Below, one piece after another: positions 33,869-43,515 of a DNA stretch of 58,997 nt (position 1 is its first letter; the number at the start of each line of letters is the position of its first letter). Made by a program: the position numbers and the translations under genes. The stretch is taken from assembly GCA_024686215.1 (NCBI GenBank), contig JAIBDN010000009.1, positions 1-58,997 of the forward strand. Reading direction: 5' to 3'. Under the pieces are notes generated by a model, which saw only the letters and a program-made list of their open reading frames with translations, did no database searches and was not told the origin of the DNA. The DNA is from Gammaproteobacteria bacterium. Lineage in GTDB: Bacteria; Pseudomonadota; Gammaproteobacteria; Pseudomonadales; Halieaceae.

Positions 33869-34613
33869 AAGCAAACTTGTAATGATAAGCGGCGCCGCCG
33901 CCGGTGTTGGTTATGAGTGTGCCAGTTTGTTTTCCAGCCGCGGCGCCAAAGTGCTGCTCCTGGGGCGTGATAACGCCCGCCTGCAGGCCGCCTGTAGCAA
34001 ACTCGGCAAACTCAGCGGCGCCCCCCTGGGCTATCTGGCCGGGGATATTTGTCGCCCCGCTTTTGCCAGGGAGGCTTTTGAATTTGCTGCGCAAAACTTT
34101 AATAGCGCGGTGGATATCCTGGTCAATAATGCGGGCGCGATCGTGCGCAGCGATGCCACCGATACCAGCGATGAAGAGTGGCGGGAGTTAATGGCGGTGA
34201 ACGTCGATGCGGTATTTTACCTCAGTCGGGCGGCCGCGCAGCAGATGCCCGAGGATGGCGCGATCATTAATGTCTCATCGACCTGTGGCCAGGTCGGGGC
34301 AGCCGGCCTGGCTGCTTATTGCGCCAGCAAGGGTGCGGTCAATCAGCTGACCCGCGCAATGGCGCTGGAACTTGCGCCGCGAAAAATCTCGGTTAGCGCG
34401 GTTGCGCCCGGGGCTATCCAGTCACCCATGCTGTATTCGAGGCAGCCCAAGGGCATTACCAGCGCACAGATTGAAGCAGACAACCTGGCGCAGATACCTG
34501 TTGGGGAGCTGGCGACCCCGCAGGAAGTTGCCAGGGCGGTGTTCTTCCTGGCCACTGAACGCCACGTGACCGGAACAATTCTGGCCATCGATGGCGGTTA
34601 TACAGCGCGCTAG
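33852..34613 (+). CDS. Short-chain dehydrogenase/reductase
   Basis: A complete 253-residue classical SDR: cofactor motif GAAAGVGYE, DILVNNAGA, catalytic Ser in INVSSTCG, Tyr-x3-Lys in AYCASKGAV, and C-terminal TGTILAIDGGYTAR. GGAAGG lies just before the ATG. It overlaps the 3' end of a truncated SDR fragment, which is a different protein. Probable oxidation of a hydroxyl group in the same catabolic unit; substrate not known. Confidence 0.87.
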   Translation: MSKTIESKLVMISGAAAGVGYECASLFSSRGAKVLLLGRDNARLQAACSKLGKLSGAPLGYLAGDICRPAFAREAFEFAAQNFNSAVDILVNNAGAIVRSDATDTSDEEWRELMAVNVDAVFYLSRAAAQQMPEDGAIINVSSTCGQVGAAGLAAYCASKGAVNQLTRAMALELAPRKISVSAVAPGAIQSPMLYSRQPKGITSAQIEADNLAQIPVGELATPQEVARAVFFLATERHVTGTILAIDGGYTAR

Positions 34614-34681
34614 GGAGTCCCCGTAACACTCCCGGGGCGGCGCCCCATGCCCGGCCGGTTAACGATACAAGGTAGCGCTTT

Positions 34682-34964
34682 ATGAAGATTGCCGAGGTCC
34701 ACATCTACCAGCACGAACTCCCGGTAAGGAACGGCCCCTTTGTTATGGCGAAGGCCCTGGTGGATTCGCTGGATACCACGATTGTCAAAATCGTTGCCGA
34801 TAATGGAAGGTGTGTGGCTGGCTCAGTCGTTCATAGAAGAACATTATGACGCGGAAAACGGCATTCGCATCCTGGACGGGCACATCCGCCTGCCGCAGGG
34901 GCCAGGCCTTGGCATCATCCCGGAAGAAAGCCGATTCGGCACGCCGATGGCCAGTTTTGGATGA
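34682..34964 (+). pseudogene. Mandelate racemase/MLE (enolase-superfamily) gene with large internal deletion; HpbD-like
   Basis: From ATG 34682 the first ~42 codons give the N-terminus of an MR/MLE enzyme ([15 protein letters not shown], then [14 protein letters not shown]). At about 34805 the sequence jumps, in another frame, to the C-terminus of the same type of protein ([25 protein letters not shown], ending MASFG at 34964). About 94 of roughly 370 codons remain, and the whole metal-binding barrel is gone. The two ends resemble the subgroup that includes 4-hydroxyproline betaine 2-epimerase (HpbD) and cis-3-hydroxyproline dehydratase. If so, the island once handled proline-type betaines. 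Family is fairly secure; subgroup is tentative. Confidence 0.75.
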
Positions 34965-35185
34965 TTTGCGCAGTGACGGCATTAGCATTGATGCCTGATG
35001 CAGCCGGTTAGCTTGACCGGCTTTGATCTTGCTGCTCTGGCATGATAGGGTTTTGTCAGGTTCAGTGTCGACCGGAAGGCAGCAATAAGGCACTTGGGTC
35101 AAGCGCGTCGTCAGATCCAGGGAGTTCAGGGCGACGCGGAAGCAAGGGTTGGCACCAGCAAAACAATAAGATTGAGAGGCTTGCA

Positions 35186-37813
35186 ATGAAAAAATCCGCA
35201 CTGCATCTGGCGGTTACCTCCGCAATATTCACATCCATTACAGCATCCGAGGCATACGCCCAGGGCGATAAACTCGAAGAAGTACTGGTGACGGCCACCA
35301 AACGTACCGAGAGTATGCAGGATATTGCTGTTTCGGTATCTGCCCTGACTGAAGATACGTTGGATGACTTTGGCGTCGCCAATTTCTCCGATTACCTGAC
35401 GCAGTTGCCCGGTGTTACCGCCGGCGGCGCCGGTCCCGGCCAGAATACGATTTATATTCGCGGTGTGGCTTCCACCACGCCAAACCTGACTACCGCTGGT
35501 GTGGCTGGCCTGGTGCCCAACGTGGCGCTATACCTCGACGAACAGCCCATGTCACAACCTGGACGTAATCTGGACGTCTACATAGCGGACATCAATCGGG
35601 TGGAGGTGCTGGCGGGACCCCAGGGCACTCTGTTTGGCGCCAGCTCCCAGGCTGGAACGGTACGACTCATCACCAACAGGCCGGACCTGTCTGGCGTTTC
35701 AGGTAACGTCAAAGCGGGCGTGTCGTACACCAAAGACGGTGAGATGAGCAACAACGTCAACGCTACGCTGAACCTGCCTATCACCGACAACTTTGCTGTT
35801 CGCGGCACGGTTTACGTGGACAACATGGGCGGTTACATCGATAACGTCAGGGGCACGCGCACAGCCGAACAGAGCGGGCGCTTCATACCGGCCGGCACCG
35901 TGCGCAGTAATGGTGTTCCGGTGGCAGACTTCCGCGCGGGCAAACAGGCCGGCGCTGACCTGAGCAATGTGAAATTCAATACCCTGGATAATGGCACCAT
36001 GGTGGAGGACGATTTCAACGACACCTCCTACAACGGTTTCCGCCTGAGCGCTCTGTGGGATGTGGCAGAGGACTGGACTATTCGCGCGGGCGTCATGGAT
36101 CAATCCATTGACAGCGACGGCACCTTCTATGTCGATCCCGAACTGGGCGATTTTGAGATACAGCGCTTCCAACCGGAAGAGATCAATGATGATTTTTACA
36201 GTTTCAACTGGACGGTCGAGGGACGCATAGGGGCCCTGGAAGTGCTCTACACCGGCGCCTACACCGACCGCGACACCGACCAGAATATCGATTACACCGA
36301 TTACCTCTATATCGGACAGTATATCCCGTACTACATCTGTGATTATTATGTGTCTTATCCCAGCGCAGCCAACGACGGTGTTCCCACCGGTACCTGCTAT
36401 GCACCCGAGCTGGCGGTAGGTTCGGAGTCGACCAGTGAGGTCACCACCCACGAGTTCCGCGTGAATACATCCGCCGATAAGCGACTGCGCCTGACCGCCG
36501 GTGTATTTTACAGTGATCTGGAATTTACCGAGCGCAATGACTTTACCTATTACACCTCCGAGTTTGTCGACGCCTGGGGCGCCGGTAGCGGCGACGGGTT
36601 TGGTTTCGCGTCCAATAAGACGTTCCCGAGCCCAGGCTACCGCTCTAACACGGGCCCGTATCCCACGGGCGTAATCTTCCGCAACGATATAAGGCGAACC
36701 GATGAGCAACTCGGTGTGTTTGGCGAATTGACCTTCGATCTAACAGAGAACATCGCCTTGACCGCCGGCGGGCGCTACTATGATTATGAGGTCGATTTCG
36801 AGGGTCAGGCCAACGGCTCTTTCGGTAATATGGGCGGCACCGACATAAACTCTTATGGTACCGACATCAACGATCTGTACGATGGTGATGGCAGTTTCAC
36901 CGATATATTCAATTTCCTGCCTTACGATGAAAAGCCCGTCTACACCAATGACAATCTTCCCCCCGAGGACGACGCTAACTTCACTCGAATCGTCAACTCG
37001 ATCAACGCCCCGGACAAGAGTGAGGATGACGGGGTTATCGGTAAATTCAGCCTGTCCTGGACACCCACCATCGACCAGTTGTGGTATGTCACCTGGTCCG
37101 AAGGCTATCGCCCAGGTTTGCTGAACCGCCCGGGTGGCGCCTATCAGCCAGCCACTGACTATACGGTGCCGTTTGAAGTCTCCAGTGACGATGTCACTAA
37201 CTATGAACTGGGCTGGAAGCTGGACCTGCTGGACGGTCGGCTGCGTTTCAATGGTTCGGCTTTCTATATCGAGATTGACGGCCTGCAGACCACGATCTTT
37301 GATCCCAGCATCGTCAACCTGTTCTTCTCGGACAACGCCGCTGACGCCGAAGTCAAGGGCGTTGAGGGTGATGTGACCTGGTTGGCGATGGATGGACTGA
37401 CCATCAGCGCCGCATTCTCCTACCTCGATACCGAGATTACCGACGTGCTTGTGCCCACCGGCGACGTCGTCGAAGGTGATGAACTGGCCTATGCCCCGGA
37501 GTTTCAGGGTAACCTGTCGGCCCGGTACGTGTGGGATGTCTCCAGCGAGCTAACGGCGCACGTGATGCCGAACATCAGTTACTCCGACAGTTCCTATAGC
37601 GATATTATCCGCATCAACCGCGATGAGCTGGATTCGTGGACCCTGGTTGGTATTACTGCGGGGGTCACCAACGGTACCTGGATGGTCGAGGCGTTTGTCG
37701 ACAACCTGACTGACGAAGAGGCAGCGTTGGGCGCCAATTACGTCAACGATCGCAGCCGATTCGCCTATGCCAGGCCCTTGAACGGTGGCATCAGACTCTC
37801 TTACGAGTTCTAA
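35186..37813 (+). CDS. TonB-dependent outer-membrane receptor
   Basis: An 875-residue precursor: signal peptide (about 1-25, ending EAYAQG), TonB box-like EEVLVTATKR, plug domain (LPGVTAGGAG, VALYLDEQP, RVEVLAGPQGTLFGASSQAGTVRLIT) and a beta-barrel ending in the outer-membrane signature GGIRLSYEF. The sequence is rich in Asp/Tyr loops. ATG 35186 is chosen because it starts the signal peptide; the 221 bp between 34965 and 35185 contain no gene. It is followed by a terminator and a TPR-sulfotransferase. It probably imports a substrate used by the neighbouring genes; nothing in the sequence identifies it. Confidence 0.92.
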   Translation: MKKSALHLAVTSAIFTSITASEAYAQGDKLEEVLVTATKRTESMQDIAVSVSALTEDTLDDFGVANFSDYLTQLPGVTAGGAGPGQNTIYIRGVASTTPNLTTAGVAGLVPNVALYLDEQPMSQPGRNLDVYIADINRVEVLAGPQGTLFGASSQAGTVRLITNRPDLSGVSGNVKAGVSYTKDGEMSNNVNATLNLPITDNFAVRGTVYVDNMGGYIDNVRGTRTAEQSGRFIPAGTVRSNGVPVADFRAGKQAGADLSNVKFNTLDNGTMVEDDFNDTSYNGFRLSALWDVAEDWTIRAGVMDQSIDSDGTFYVDPELGDFEIQRFQPEEINDDFYSFNWTVEGRIGALEVLYTGAYTDRDTDQNIDYTDYLYIGQYIPYYICDYYVSYPSAANDGVPTGTCYAPELAVGSESTSEVTTHEFRVNTSADKRLRLTAGVFYSDLEFTERNDFTYYTSEFVDAWGAGSGDGFGFASNKTFPSPGYRSNTGPYPTGVIFRNDIRRTDEQLGVFGELTFDLTENIALTAGGRYYDYEVDFEGQANGSFGNMGGTDINSYGTDINDLYDGDGSFTDIFNFLPYDEKPVYTNDNLPPEDDANFTRIVNSINAPDKSEDDGVIGKFSLSWTPTIDQLWYVTWSEGYRPGLLNRPGGAYQPATDYTVPFEVSSDDVTNYELGWKLDLLDGRLRFNGSAFYIEIDGLQTTIFDPSIVNLFFSDNAADAEVKGVEGDVTWLAMDGLTISAAFSYLDTEITDVLVPTGDVVEGDELAYAPEFQGNLSARYVWDVSSELTAHVMPNISYSDSSYSDIIRINRDELDSWTLVGITAGVTNGTWMVEAFVDNLTDEEAALGANYVNDRSRFAYARPLNGGIRLSYEF

Positions 37814-37837
37814 CGTTTGGCATTGCGCCATGGCATA

Positions 37838-37870
37838 ATAAACGCCCCTCCCGAGGGGCGTTTATCGTTT
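37838..37870 (+). terminator. Rho-independent terminator after the TonB receptor gene
   Basis: An 11-bp perfect stem, ATAAACGCCCC (37838-37848) with GGGGCGTTTAT (37855-37865), loop TCCCGA, followed by CGTTTT. It lies 25 bases after the receptor stop. The A-rich left side means it may also work on the opposite strand. Confidence 0.85.
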
Positions 37871-37886
37871 TAACAGCAGGAGACCT

Positions 37887-39890
37887 ATGCCGGAACAGCC
37901 GAAAACTGCGCCTGATGAACTGGGTAGTATCCAAAAGCTCATCAGTGCGGGTGAATTGCCCGCTGCGCTGAAAAACCTCAATGACCTGCCCGAGTCTGTC
38001 AGGGGTGGCGCGGATGCACTGTATATGAGCGCAGTGTGTCATCGCCATATGGGTCAGCTTGAAGACGCGGAAAAGTTGTTGCGGCAACTGCTTGTGGTGG
38101 CGCCGAATTTCAGCCGCGCCCACCAGGAGCAGGGACATCTGCTCAAGGGGCAGGGACGTGACCGGGAGGCCCTGGCCGCCTATGCCCGGGCGACTCGCAT
38201 CAACCCTGCATTGCACGCCAGCTGGCGATCGCAGCTGGAGATTTTGAAACGCTCCACTGGCGTTGGCCTGGATCAGCGACAGCGGCAGATCGAGAACCAG
38301 CTGCGGTATCTGCAGTCTTTGCCCGGGCACCTGCTCGCTGCCATGGATATGCTCCACGAAGGAAAGCTGGTCAAGGCCGAAAATGTGTGCCGTCATTTCC
38401 TGCAGCGCGACCCCACCAATGTAGAGGGCATGCGACTGCTGGCAGACATTGGCCAGCGACTGGGTGTGCTTGAAGACGCCGAATTCCTGCTCGAAAGTGC
38501 CGCTGAGTTTGAGCCCGGCAACAGCCAGGTACGCATCGATTATGTGCAGATCCTGCAGAAACGACAGCGTTTCCAGCGCGCTCACGATGAGGCGGCGCAG
38601 CTATTGGAAAAGGCGCCGCAGAACCCCCAGTACCAGTCTCTATATGCTATTCAGTGTATGCAAATTGGCGACTACGATGCTGCATTGGCTATGTTTGACA
38701 ATGTCCTGGAGATACTCCCCGATGATCCGACGACCCATGTATCTCGCGGCCACGCATTGAAGACCAGCGGCGACACGCCGGCTGCGATCGCGTCATACCG
38801 GGCGGCGGTGGTATCACAGCCATTGCATTGTGAGGCTTTCTACTCACTGGCGAACCTGAAAACCTACCGCTTTGAACAGCAGGAATTGAGGTCAATGCGT
38901 GCACTGGTGGACAACCCGGATCTGCGCAGCACGGATCAGGTCTATCTCAATTTCGCGTTGGGCAAGGCGCATGAAGACGCCGCTGACTACGAAGCGGCTT
39001 TCCGCTATTACTCTCGCGGCAATGAGCTGAACAAATCGCAGTATCAGTACCAGGCAAGTGACACGCGAAAAGAATTTGACGACCAGAAGCTGGCCTGTAC
39101 CGCGGAACTCTTTGCAGCGCATCTCGGCGCTGGCTGCCAGGCCCCGGATCCCATTTTTATTGTTGGCCTGCCACGTGCAGGTTCAACCTTGCTGGAACAG
39201 ATATTGTCATCTCACAGCCAGGTAGACGGCACGCTGGAGCTGCCCAATATACTGTCGCTGGCGGGGCGCCTGCGCCGCCGGGGCCGCGCCAGTGGCAATC
39301 GGCCCTACCCCGAAAACCTGGCGGACCTGTCTGGGGCGGAGCTGTGCGAATTTGGTGAACAGTTCATTGAAGATACGCGTATTCATCGCCAGGGAGCGCC
39401 CCTGTTCATTGACAAGATGCCCAACAATTTCCGCCATATCGGTTTGATCAAACTTATCCTTCCCAATGCCAAGGTAATTGACGCCCGGCGCGCTCCCATG
39501 GCCTGCTGCTTCAGCGGCTACAAGCAACTGTTTGCCGACGGACAGCTGTTCACTTACTCACTGAGTGATATCGGCAACTATTACAAGGATTACGTGGACC
39601 TGATGCGCCACTGGGACGCGGTACTGCCCGGATATGTGCTGCGCGTGCAACACGAAGACGTGGTGCGTGACCTGGAGGGTCAGGTGCGGCGCATGCTGGA
39701 TTTCTGCGGGCTCGAATTCGAGGCGTCCTGCCTTAACTACCATGAGACGGAGCGCAATGTGCGCACGCCCTCATCGGAGCAGGTGCGCCAGCCCATATTC
39801 GATACCGCGCTGGAGCAGTGGCGCAACTTTGAGCCCTGGCTGGACCCGTTGAAGGAAACGCTGGGCCCCGAATTCCTGCCACAGCATTGA
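37887..39890 (+). CDS. TPR-repeat sulfotransferase-family protein
   Basis: A 667-residue protein: N-terminal two thirds (about 40-350) of tetratricopeptide-like helical repeats (e.g. ALYMSAVCHRHMGQLEDAEK, LAAYARATRINP), C-terminal third a sulfotransferase fold with the PAPS-binding loop GLPRAGSTLLEQIL near 427-440 and a second motif VIDARRAPMACCFSGYKQLF. No signal peptide, so probably cytosolic. Proteins of this architecture are frequent neighbours of TonB-dependent receptors in marine gammaproteobacteria; the acceptor is unknown. It starts 17 bases after the receptor terminator, so it either depends on read-through or has its own promoter. Confidence 0.82.
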   Translation: MPEQPKTAPDELGSIQKLISAGELPAALKNLNDLPESVRGGADALYMSAVCHRHMGQLEDAEKLLRQLLVVAPNFSRAHQEQGHLLKGQGRDREALAAYARATRINPALHASWRSQLEILKRSTGVGLDQRQRQIENQLRYLQSLPGHLLAAMDMLHEGKLVKAENVCRHFLQRDPTNVEGMRLLADIGQRLGVLEDAEFLLESAAEFEPGNSQVRIDYVQILQKRQRFQRAHDEAAQLLEKAPQNPQYQSLYAIQCMQIGDYDAALAMFDNVLEILPDDPTTHVSRGHALKTSGDTPAAIASYRAAVVSQPLHCEAFYSLANLKTYRFEQQELRSMRALVDNPDLRSTDQVYLNFALGKAHEDAADYEAAFRYYSRGNELNKSQYQYQASDTRKEFDDQKLACTAELFAAHLGAGCQAPDPIFIVGLPRAGSTLLEQILSSHSQVDGTLELPNILSLAGRLRRRGRASGNRPYPENLADLSGAELCEFGEQFIEDTRIHRQGAPLFIDKMPNNFRHIGLIKLILPNAKVIDARRAPMACCFSGYKQLFADGQLFTYSLSDIGNYYKDYVDLMRHWDAVLPGYVLRVQHEDVVRDLEGQVRRMLDFCGLEFEASCLNYHETERNVRTPSSEQVRQPIFDTALEQWRNFEPWLDPLKETLGPEFLPQH

Positions 39891-40026
39891 CGCATTATTC
39901 TCTGCAGGCCATCACCGCCCTCAGTGCGGTAGCTTACGTCCCTGCGGCGCCGCATGTATAGAGCGCGCCGTAAGCCAAGTGTCTGAACCCCGCTGGCGAC
40001 AGCGCCCGGTAGCCGTCCTGATCTCC

Positions 40027-40923
40027 TCAGGTCAGGCATAGTTCGTCGGCGAGCCGCGGCGTTTCCTGAGTGAGCAGCTCGATCATCGCGCCAGCCGCCG
40101 GCGAAAGAACACTTTTCTTGCGCGTAATCAGGCAGATCTGCCGGGTTTCAACCGGCGCGGTCAACGGTATGGAAACCAGATCCGGGTCACTGGGTATGGC
40201 CAGGGAAGGAAGGGCAGTGACTCCCAGGTTGGCCTTTAGCATGGCAAACAGCGAGTTGACCGTGACGCATTCAAAGCGGGGAGAGTTGATATACCTTTGC
40301 ATACTCAAGCCCTGGGTTATGCCTGAGCCGATAAAATCAACGTGTTTTAGTTGCCGCCAGCTTACCGTGTCGTAACTTTGCGCTAGCTTGTGCCCGCGGT
40401 GACAGACCAGCTTGAAGGTGTCTTCACACAGTGGGGTAAACGCCAGTTTGCTGTTCGGCATCCACATGCTGGCTATCCCGAAATCCACTTCGGCGCGCTC
40501 CACGCTCTGCTGCACGCCCCGGGCGTTGTTGTCGCTGAGCTGAATGCTGATACGGGGATATTTGTCGGAGAAGGCCCTGATGATGTCGGGCATCAGCCTG
40601 GTGGTCACGGAAGGCAATACCGTAACGCTGATGTGCCCGGTGCGGCATTCGGCTGCGGCGACCAGGTCTTCAATGGCGAGGTCGAATTCCCGGACCAGGC
40701 GACGCGCCACTGGCAGGAATTTCTCTGCTTCGGCAGTAGCTGCAACCTGGCGCGTGGTGCGCTCGAACAAACTGATGCCGATGTACTGCTCCAGTTGCTT
40801 GATAGCCAGCGTCACAGCCGGTTGGGAGCGAGACAGCTCCTCCGCAGCCTGGTTAAAACTGTCCAGTCGGGCAACCACGATAAACGTGCGCAAGTGGTTC
40901 AGGGTGACATTCTGGTATTTCAT
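40027..40923 (-). CDS. LysR-family transcriptional regulator
   Basis: A 298-residue LTTR: N-terminal winged HTH (FIVVARLDSFNQAAEELSRSQPAVTLAIKQLEQ) and periplasmic-binding-like effector domain (about 95-290). It is divergent from the aldehyde dehydrogenase gene at 41045. The AT-rich 121-bp gap between them carries three TATAGAT elements, the usual position for LysR control of the divergent operon. The inducer is not predictable. Confidence 0.9.
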   Translation of the reverse strand: MKYQNVTLNHLRTFIVVARLDSFNQAAEELSRSQPAVTLAIKQLEQYIGISLFERTTRQVAATAEAEKFLPVARRLVREFDLAIEDLVAAAECRTGHISVTVLPSVTTRLMPDIIRAFSDKYPRISIQLSDNNARGVQQSVERAEVDFGIASMWMPNSKLAFTPLCEDTFKLVCHRGHKLAQSYDTVSWRQLKHVDFIGSGITQGLSMQRYINSPRFECVTVNSLFAMLKANLGVTALPSLAIPSDPDLVSIPLTAPVETRQICLITRKKSVLSPAAGAMIELLTQETPRLADELCLT

Positions 40924-40948
40924 AATCGTGCGTCTGCATGGTTTTATT

Positions 40949-41003
40949 TATAGATTAGTCTTATTAATATATAGATCAAATTTATTTAATAATGATATCT
41001 ATA
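40949..41003. promoter_or_regulatory. Repeated TATAGAT elements, candidate LysR operator
   Basis: TATAGAT occurs at 40949-40955 and 40970-40976 in direct orientation, 21 bp apart (two helical turns), and inverted (ATCTATA) at 40997-41003. LysR proteins bind such phased sites between divergent genes. Binding is inferred; the repeats are seen directly. Confidence 0.45.
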
Positions 41004-41044
41004 CAGGCTATCATCGAGCATCTTGAATGCAGGGGGTAAAAGCA

Positions 41045-42484
41045 GTGACACAAGAGCGATTTAATAATTTCATCAACGGAGAATGGCTGGGTAGTGCTGA
41101 GCGGGTTGCCAATATCAACCCTTCGGACACTGCTGATGTGCTTGGCGAATATGCGCAGGCCACGGCCGAGCAGGGTCGTGCAGCCGTTGCCGCAGCTGTC
41201 ACCGGCCAGCAGGCCTGGCAGGCAACCGGCCTGGAGCATCGCTACAAGGTGCTGATGGCGATTGGTGATGAATTGATTGCCCGCAGTGAGGAGCTCGGTG
41301 ACCAGCTATCCCGGGAGGAAGGCAAGCCTATTGCTGAAGGCCGCGGTGAGGTTTACCGGTCAGGTCAGTTTTTTCACTACTTTGCGGCGGAGGTATTACG
41401 CCAGGTAGGCGACACAGCTGATTCCGTGCGACCTGGTATTGAAGTGGAAACCCGGCGTGAGCCTATGGGTACGGTGGTTGTTATCACACCCTGGAATTTC
41501 CCCATGGCCACGGCCGCCTGGAAAATTGCCCCGGCGTTGGCATTTGGCAATAGCGTGGTGTTCAAGCCGGCCAACCTGGTGCCGGCCAGTGCGGTATCGC
41601 TTACCGAGATTATCAGCCGTCAGGATCTGCCCCCCGGCACCTTCAACCTGGTCATGGGATCAGGTGCGGAAGTGGGCGAGGCCCTGATTACCAGCCCCGA
41701 TATCGATGCCATTACGTTTACCGGTTCGCTGCAGACAGGCCGGCACATTGCCATGGCCGCCGCTGCCAACCTGACCAAGTTCCAACTGGAAATGGGCAGT
41801 AAGAACGCGCTGGTGGTACTCGACGATGCCGATCTGGATATTGCAGCTGATTGCGCTGTTAATGGCGCGTTTTTTGGCAGCGGGCAGAAATGTACCGCCT
41901 CTTCCCGGCTTATTGTGACGGCGGCAGTGCACGACCAGTTCGTGGAAAAAGTGTGCGAACGCATGGCGCAGTTGCAGCTTGGGCATGCGCTGGATAAAAC
42001 AACACAAATCGGCCCGGTAGTGGATGCCAGTCAGCTGGCACAAAATCGCAAGTACCTTGAACTGGCTACTTCCGAAGGTGCGCAGCTCGTGTGCGGTGGC
42101 GAGATAGACGACAGCAAAGGCTTTTATATGCAGCCAGCCCTGTTTGTTAACTCCACGAATGACATGACCATTAACCGTGACGAGGTTTTTGGCCCTATCG
42201 CCTGTGTTATCAAGGTGGCGGATTATGAGCAAGCTCTGGCTGCCCTCAATGATACGCAGTACGGTCTCACCGCTGGTATTGTTACCCGTTCCCTGCAGGA
42301 GGCCACCCATTTCAAGCGCAATGCCAAGACGGGGTGCGTGATGATCAACCTGCCGACGGCGGGTACTGATTACCATGTGCCATTTGGCGGCAGGAAGTCC
42401 TCCAGCTTTGGTTCACGGGAGCAGGGCCAATATGCGGTGGAGTTTTATACCGAGATCAAGACCACGTATACCAGGTCTGCCTGA
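41045..42484 (+). CDS. NAD(P)-dependent aldehyde dehydrogenase (2-oxoglutarate semialdehyde dehydrogenase-like)
   Basis: A ~479-residue ALDH with VVVITPWNFPMATAAWK, KPANLVPASA, the catalytic Glu region FQLEMGSKNALVV and catalytic Cys in GSGQKCTASSRL. The overall pattern (EVYRSGQFFHYFAAE, NLPTAGTDYHVPFGGRKSSS) resembles 2-oxoglutarate semialdehyde dehydrogenases, which end the catabolism of hydroxyproline and related compounds. GTG 41045 is favoured (AGGGGG eight bases upstream); ATG 41027 would add six residues. The LysR regulator is divergent; the dipeptidase follows 16 bp later. Confidence 0.87.
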   Translation: MTQERFNNFINGEWLGSAERVANINPSDTADVLGEYAQATAEQGRAAVAAAVTGQQAWQATGLEHRYKVLMAIGDELIARSEELGDQLSREEGKPIAEGRGEVYRSGQFFHYFAAEVLRQVGDTADSVRPGIEVETRREPMGTVVVITPWNFPMATAAWKIAPALAFGNSVVFKPANLVPASAVSLTEIISRQDLPPGTFNLVMGSGAEVGEALITSPDIDAITFTGSLQTGRHIAMAAAANLTKFQLEMGSKNALVVLDDADLDIAADCAVNGAFFGSGQKCTASSRLIVTAAVHDQFVEKVCERMAQLQLGHALDKTTQIGPVVDASQLAQNRKYLELATSEGAQLVCGGEIDDSKGFYMQPALFVNSTNDMTINRDEVFGPIACVIKVADYEQALAALNDTQYGLTAGIVTRSLQEATHFKRNAKTGCVMINLPTAGTDYHVPFGGRKSSSFGSREQGQYAVEFYTEIKTTYTRSA

Positions 42485-42500
42485 TTAGCGGGATCCGAGC

Positions 42501-43487
42501 ATGGAAAAATCAATGTTAACTATCGATGGCTTGCAGTATTGCAAATGGGATAGAGGGATTTTTGAACAGCTGCAGGCAGGGGGTGTAACTGCCGTTCATG
42601 TCACTATCGCCTATTGGGAGAATGCCCGGGAAACACTGTCCAATATCGGTCACTGGAATCACCTGTTTGAACAGCATGGCGACCTTATAATGCCGGTGCG
42701 CGTTGCTGCAGATGTTCTTGCGGCGCAACAACAGGGTAAAACCGGCATCGTGTTCGGGTTCCAGAACTGTTCTCCGATTGAGGATGACATCTCACTGGTG
42801 GAGGTTTTCCACCAGCTGGGTGTGCGGATTATGCAGTTGACCTATAACAACCAGAGCCTGCTGGGCGCTGGTTGTTATGAGGAGCACGATGCGGGCATCA
42901 CCCGTTTTGGTCGCGTGGTCATCAGCGAGATGAACCGTGTGGGTATGGTGGTGGATATGTCCCATAGTGCTGAACGCAGCACTATGGAAGCCATCGAGCT
43001 GTCTAGCCGGCCTATCACTATCAGTCATGCCAACCCCGACTTTTTCCATCCTGCCAAACGCAATAAATCCGATGCGGTATTAAAGGCACTGGCTGCAAGC
43101 GGCGGTATGCTGGGTTTGAGCCTTTATCCGTTTCATCTCAAGAATGGTCCAGACTGCAGCCTGCAGGAGTTTTGTGTCATGGTGGCAAAGACGGTGGAAA
43201 TGCTGGGCGTGCAGACAGTGGGTATCGGCAGCGATCTGTGTCTTAACCAGGACCTTGGCGTATTGGAATGGATGCGCAACGGGCGCTGGACTAAAGAGAA
43301 AGATTACGGCGAGGGCTCATCCGCCGATGCTGACTGGCCGGCGCCCCTCACCTGGTTCGGCAACAGCGCAGATTTTCACAATATCAGTCGTGGTCTGGCC
43401 GACGTGGGCTTCCAGCAGCGAGAAATTCACCAGATAATGGGTGAGAACTGGCTCCGTTTCTTCCAGGAGTCTTTCTCTCCCGCGTAA
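42501..43487 (+). CDS. Membrane dipeptidase-family (peptidase M19) protein
   Basis: A 328-residue renal-dipeptidase-like TIM-barrel hydrolase: TAVHVTIAYWENARET, IVFGFQNCSPIEDD, QLTYNNQSLLGAGCYE, a metal/substrate region MVVDMSHSAERSTMEAI with ISHANPDFFHPAKRNKSD, and VGIGSDLCL. M19-type genes are also found in the dimethylglycine/betaine catabolic region of Pseudomonas (next to dgcAB), where their role is unclear. The N-terminal H-x-D metal pair of true dipeptidases is not obvious here (the protein begins SMLTIDGLQYCKWDRG), so activity may differ. Confidence 0.8.
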   Translation: MEKSMLTIDGLQYCKWDRGIFEQLQAGGVTAVHVTIAYWENARETLSNIGHWNHLFEQHGDLIMPVRVAADVLAAQQQGKTGIVFGFQNCSPIEDDISLVEVFHQLGVRIMQLTYNNQSLLGAGCYEEHDAGITRFGRVVISEMNRVGMVVDMSHSAERSTMEAIELSSRPITISHANPDFFHPAKRNKSDAVLKALAASGGMLGLSLYPFHLKNGPDCSLQEFCVMVAKTVEMLGVQTVGIGSDLCLNQDLGVLEWMRNGRWTKEKDYGEGSSADADWPAPLTWFGNSADFHNISRGLADVGFQQREIHQIMGENWLRFFQESFSPA

Positions 43488-43515
43488 CTCGATTCTGCAA
43501 TAGGTGTGATCTGAG

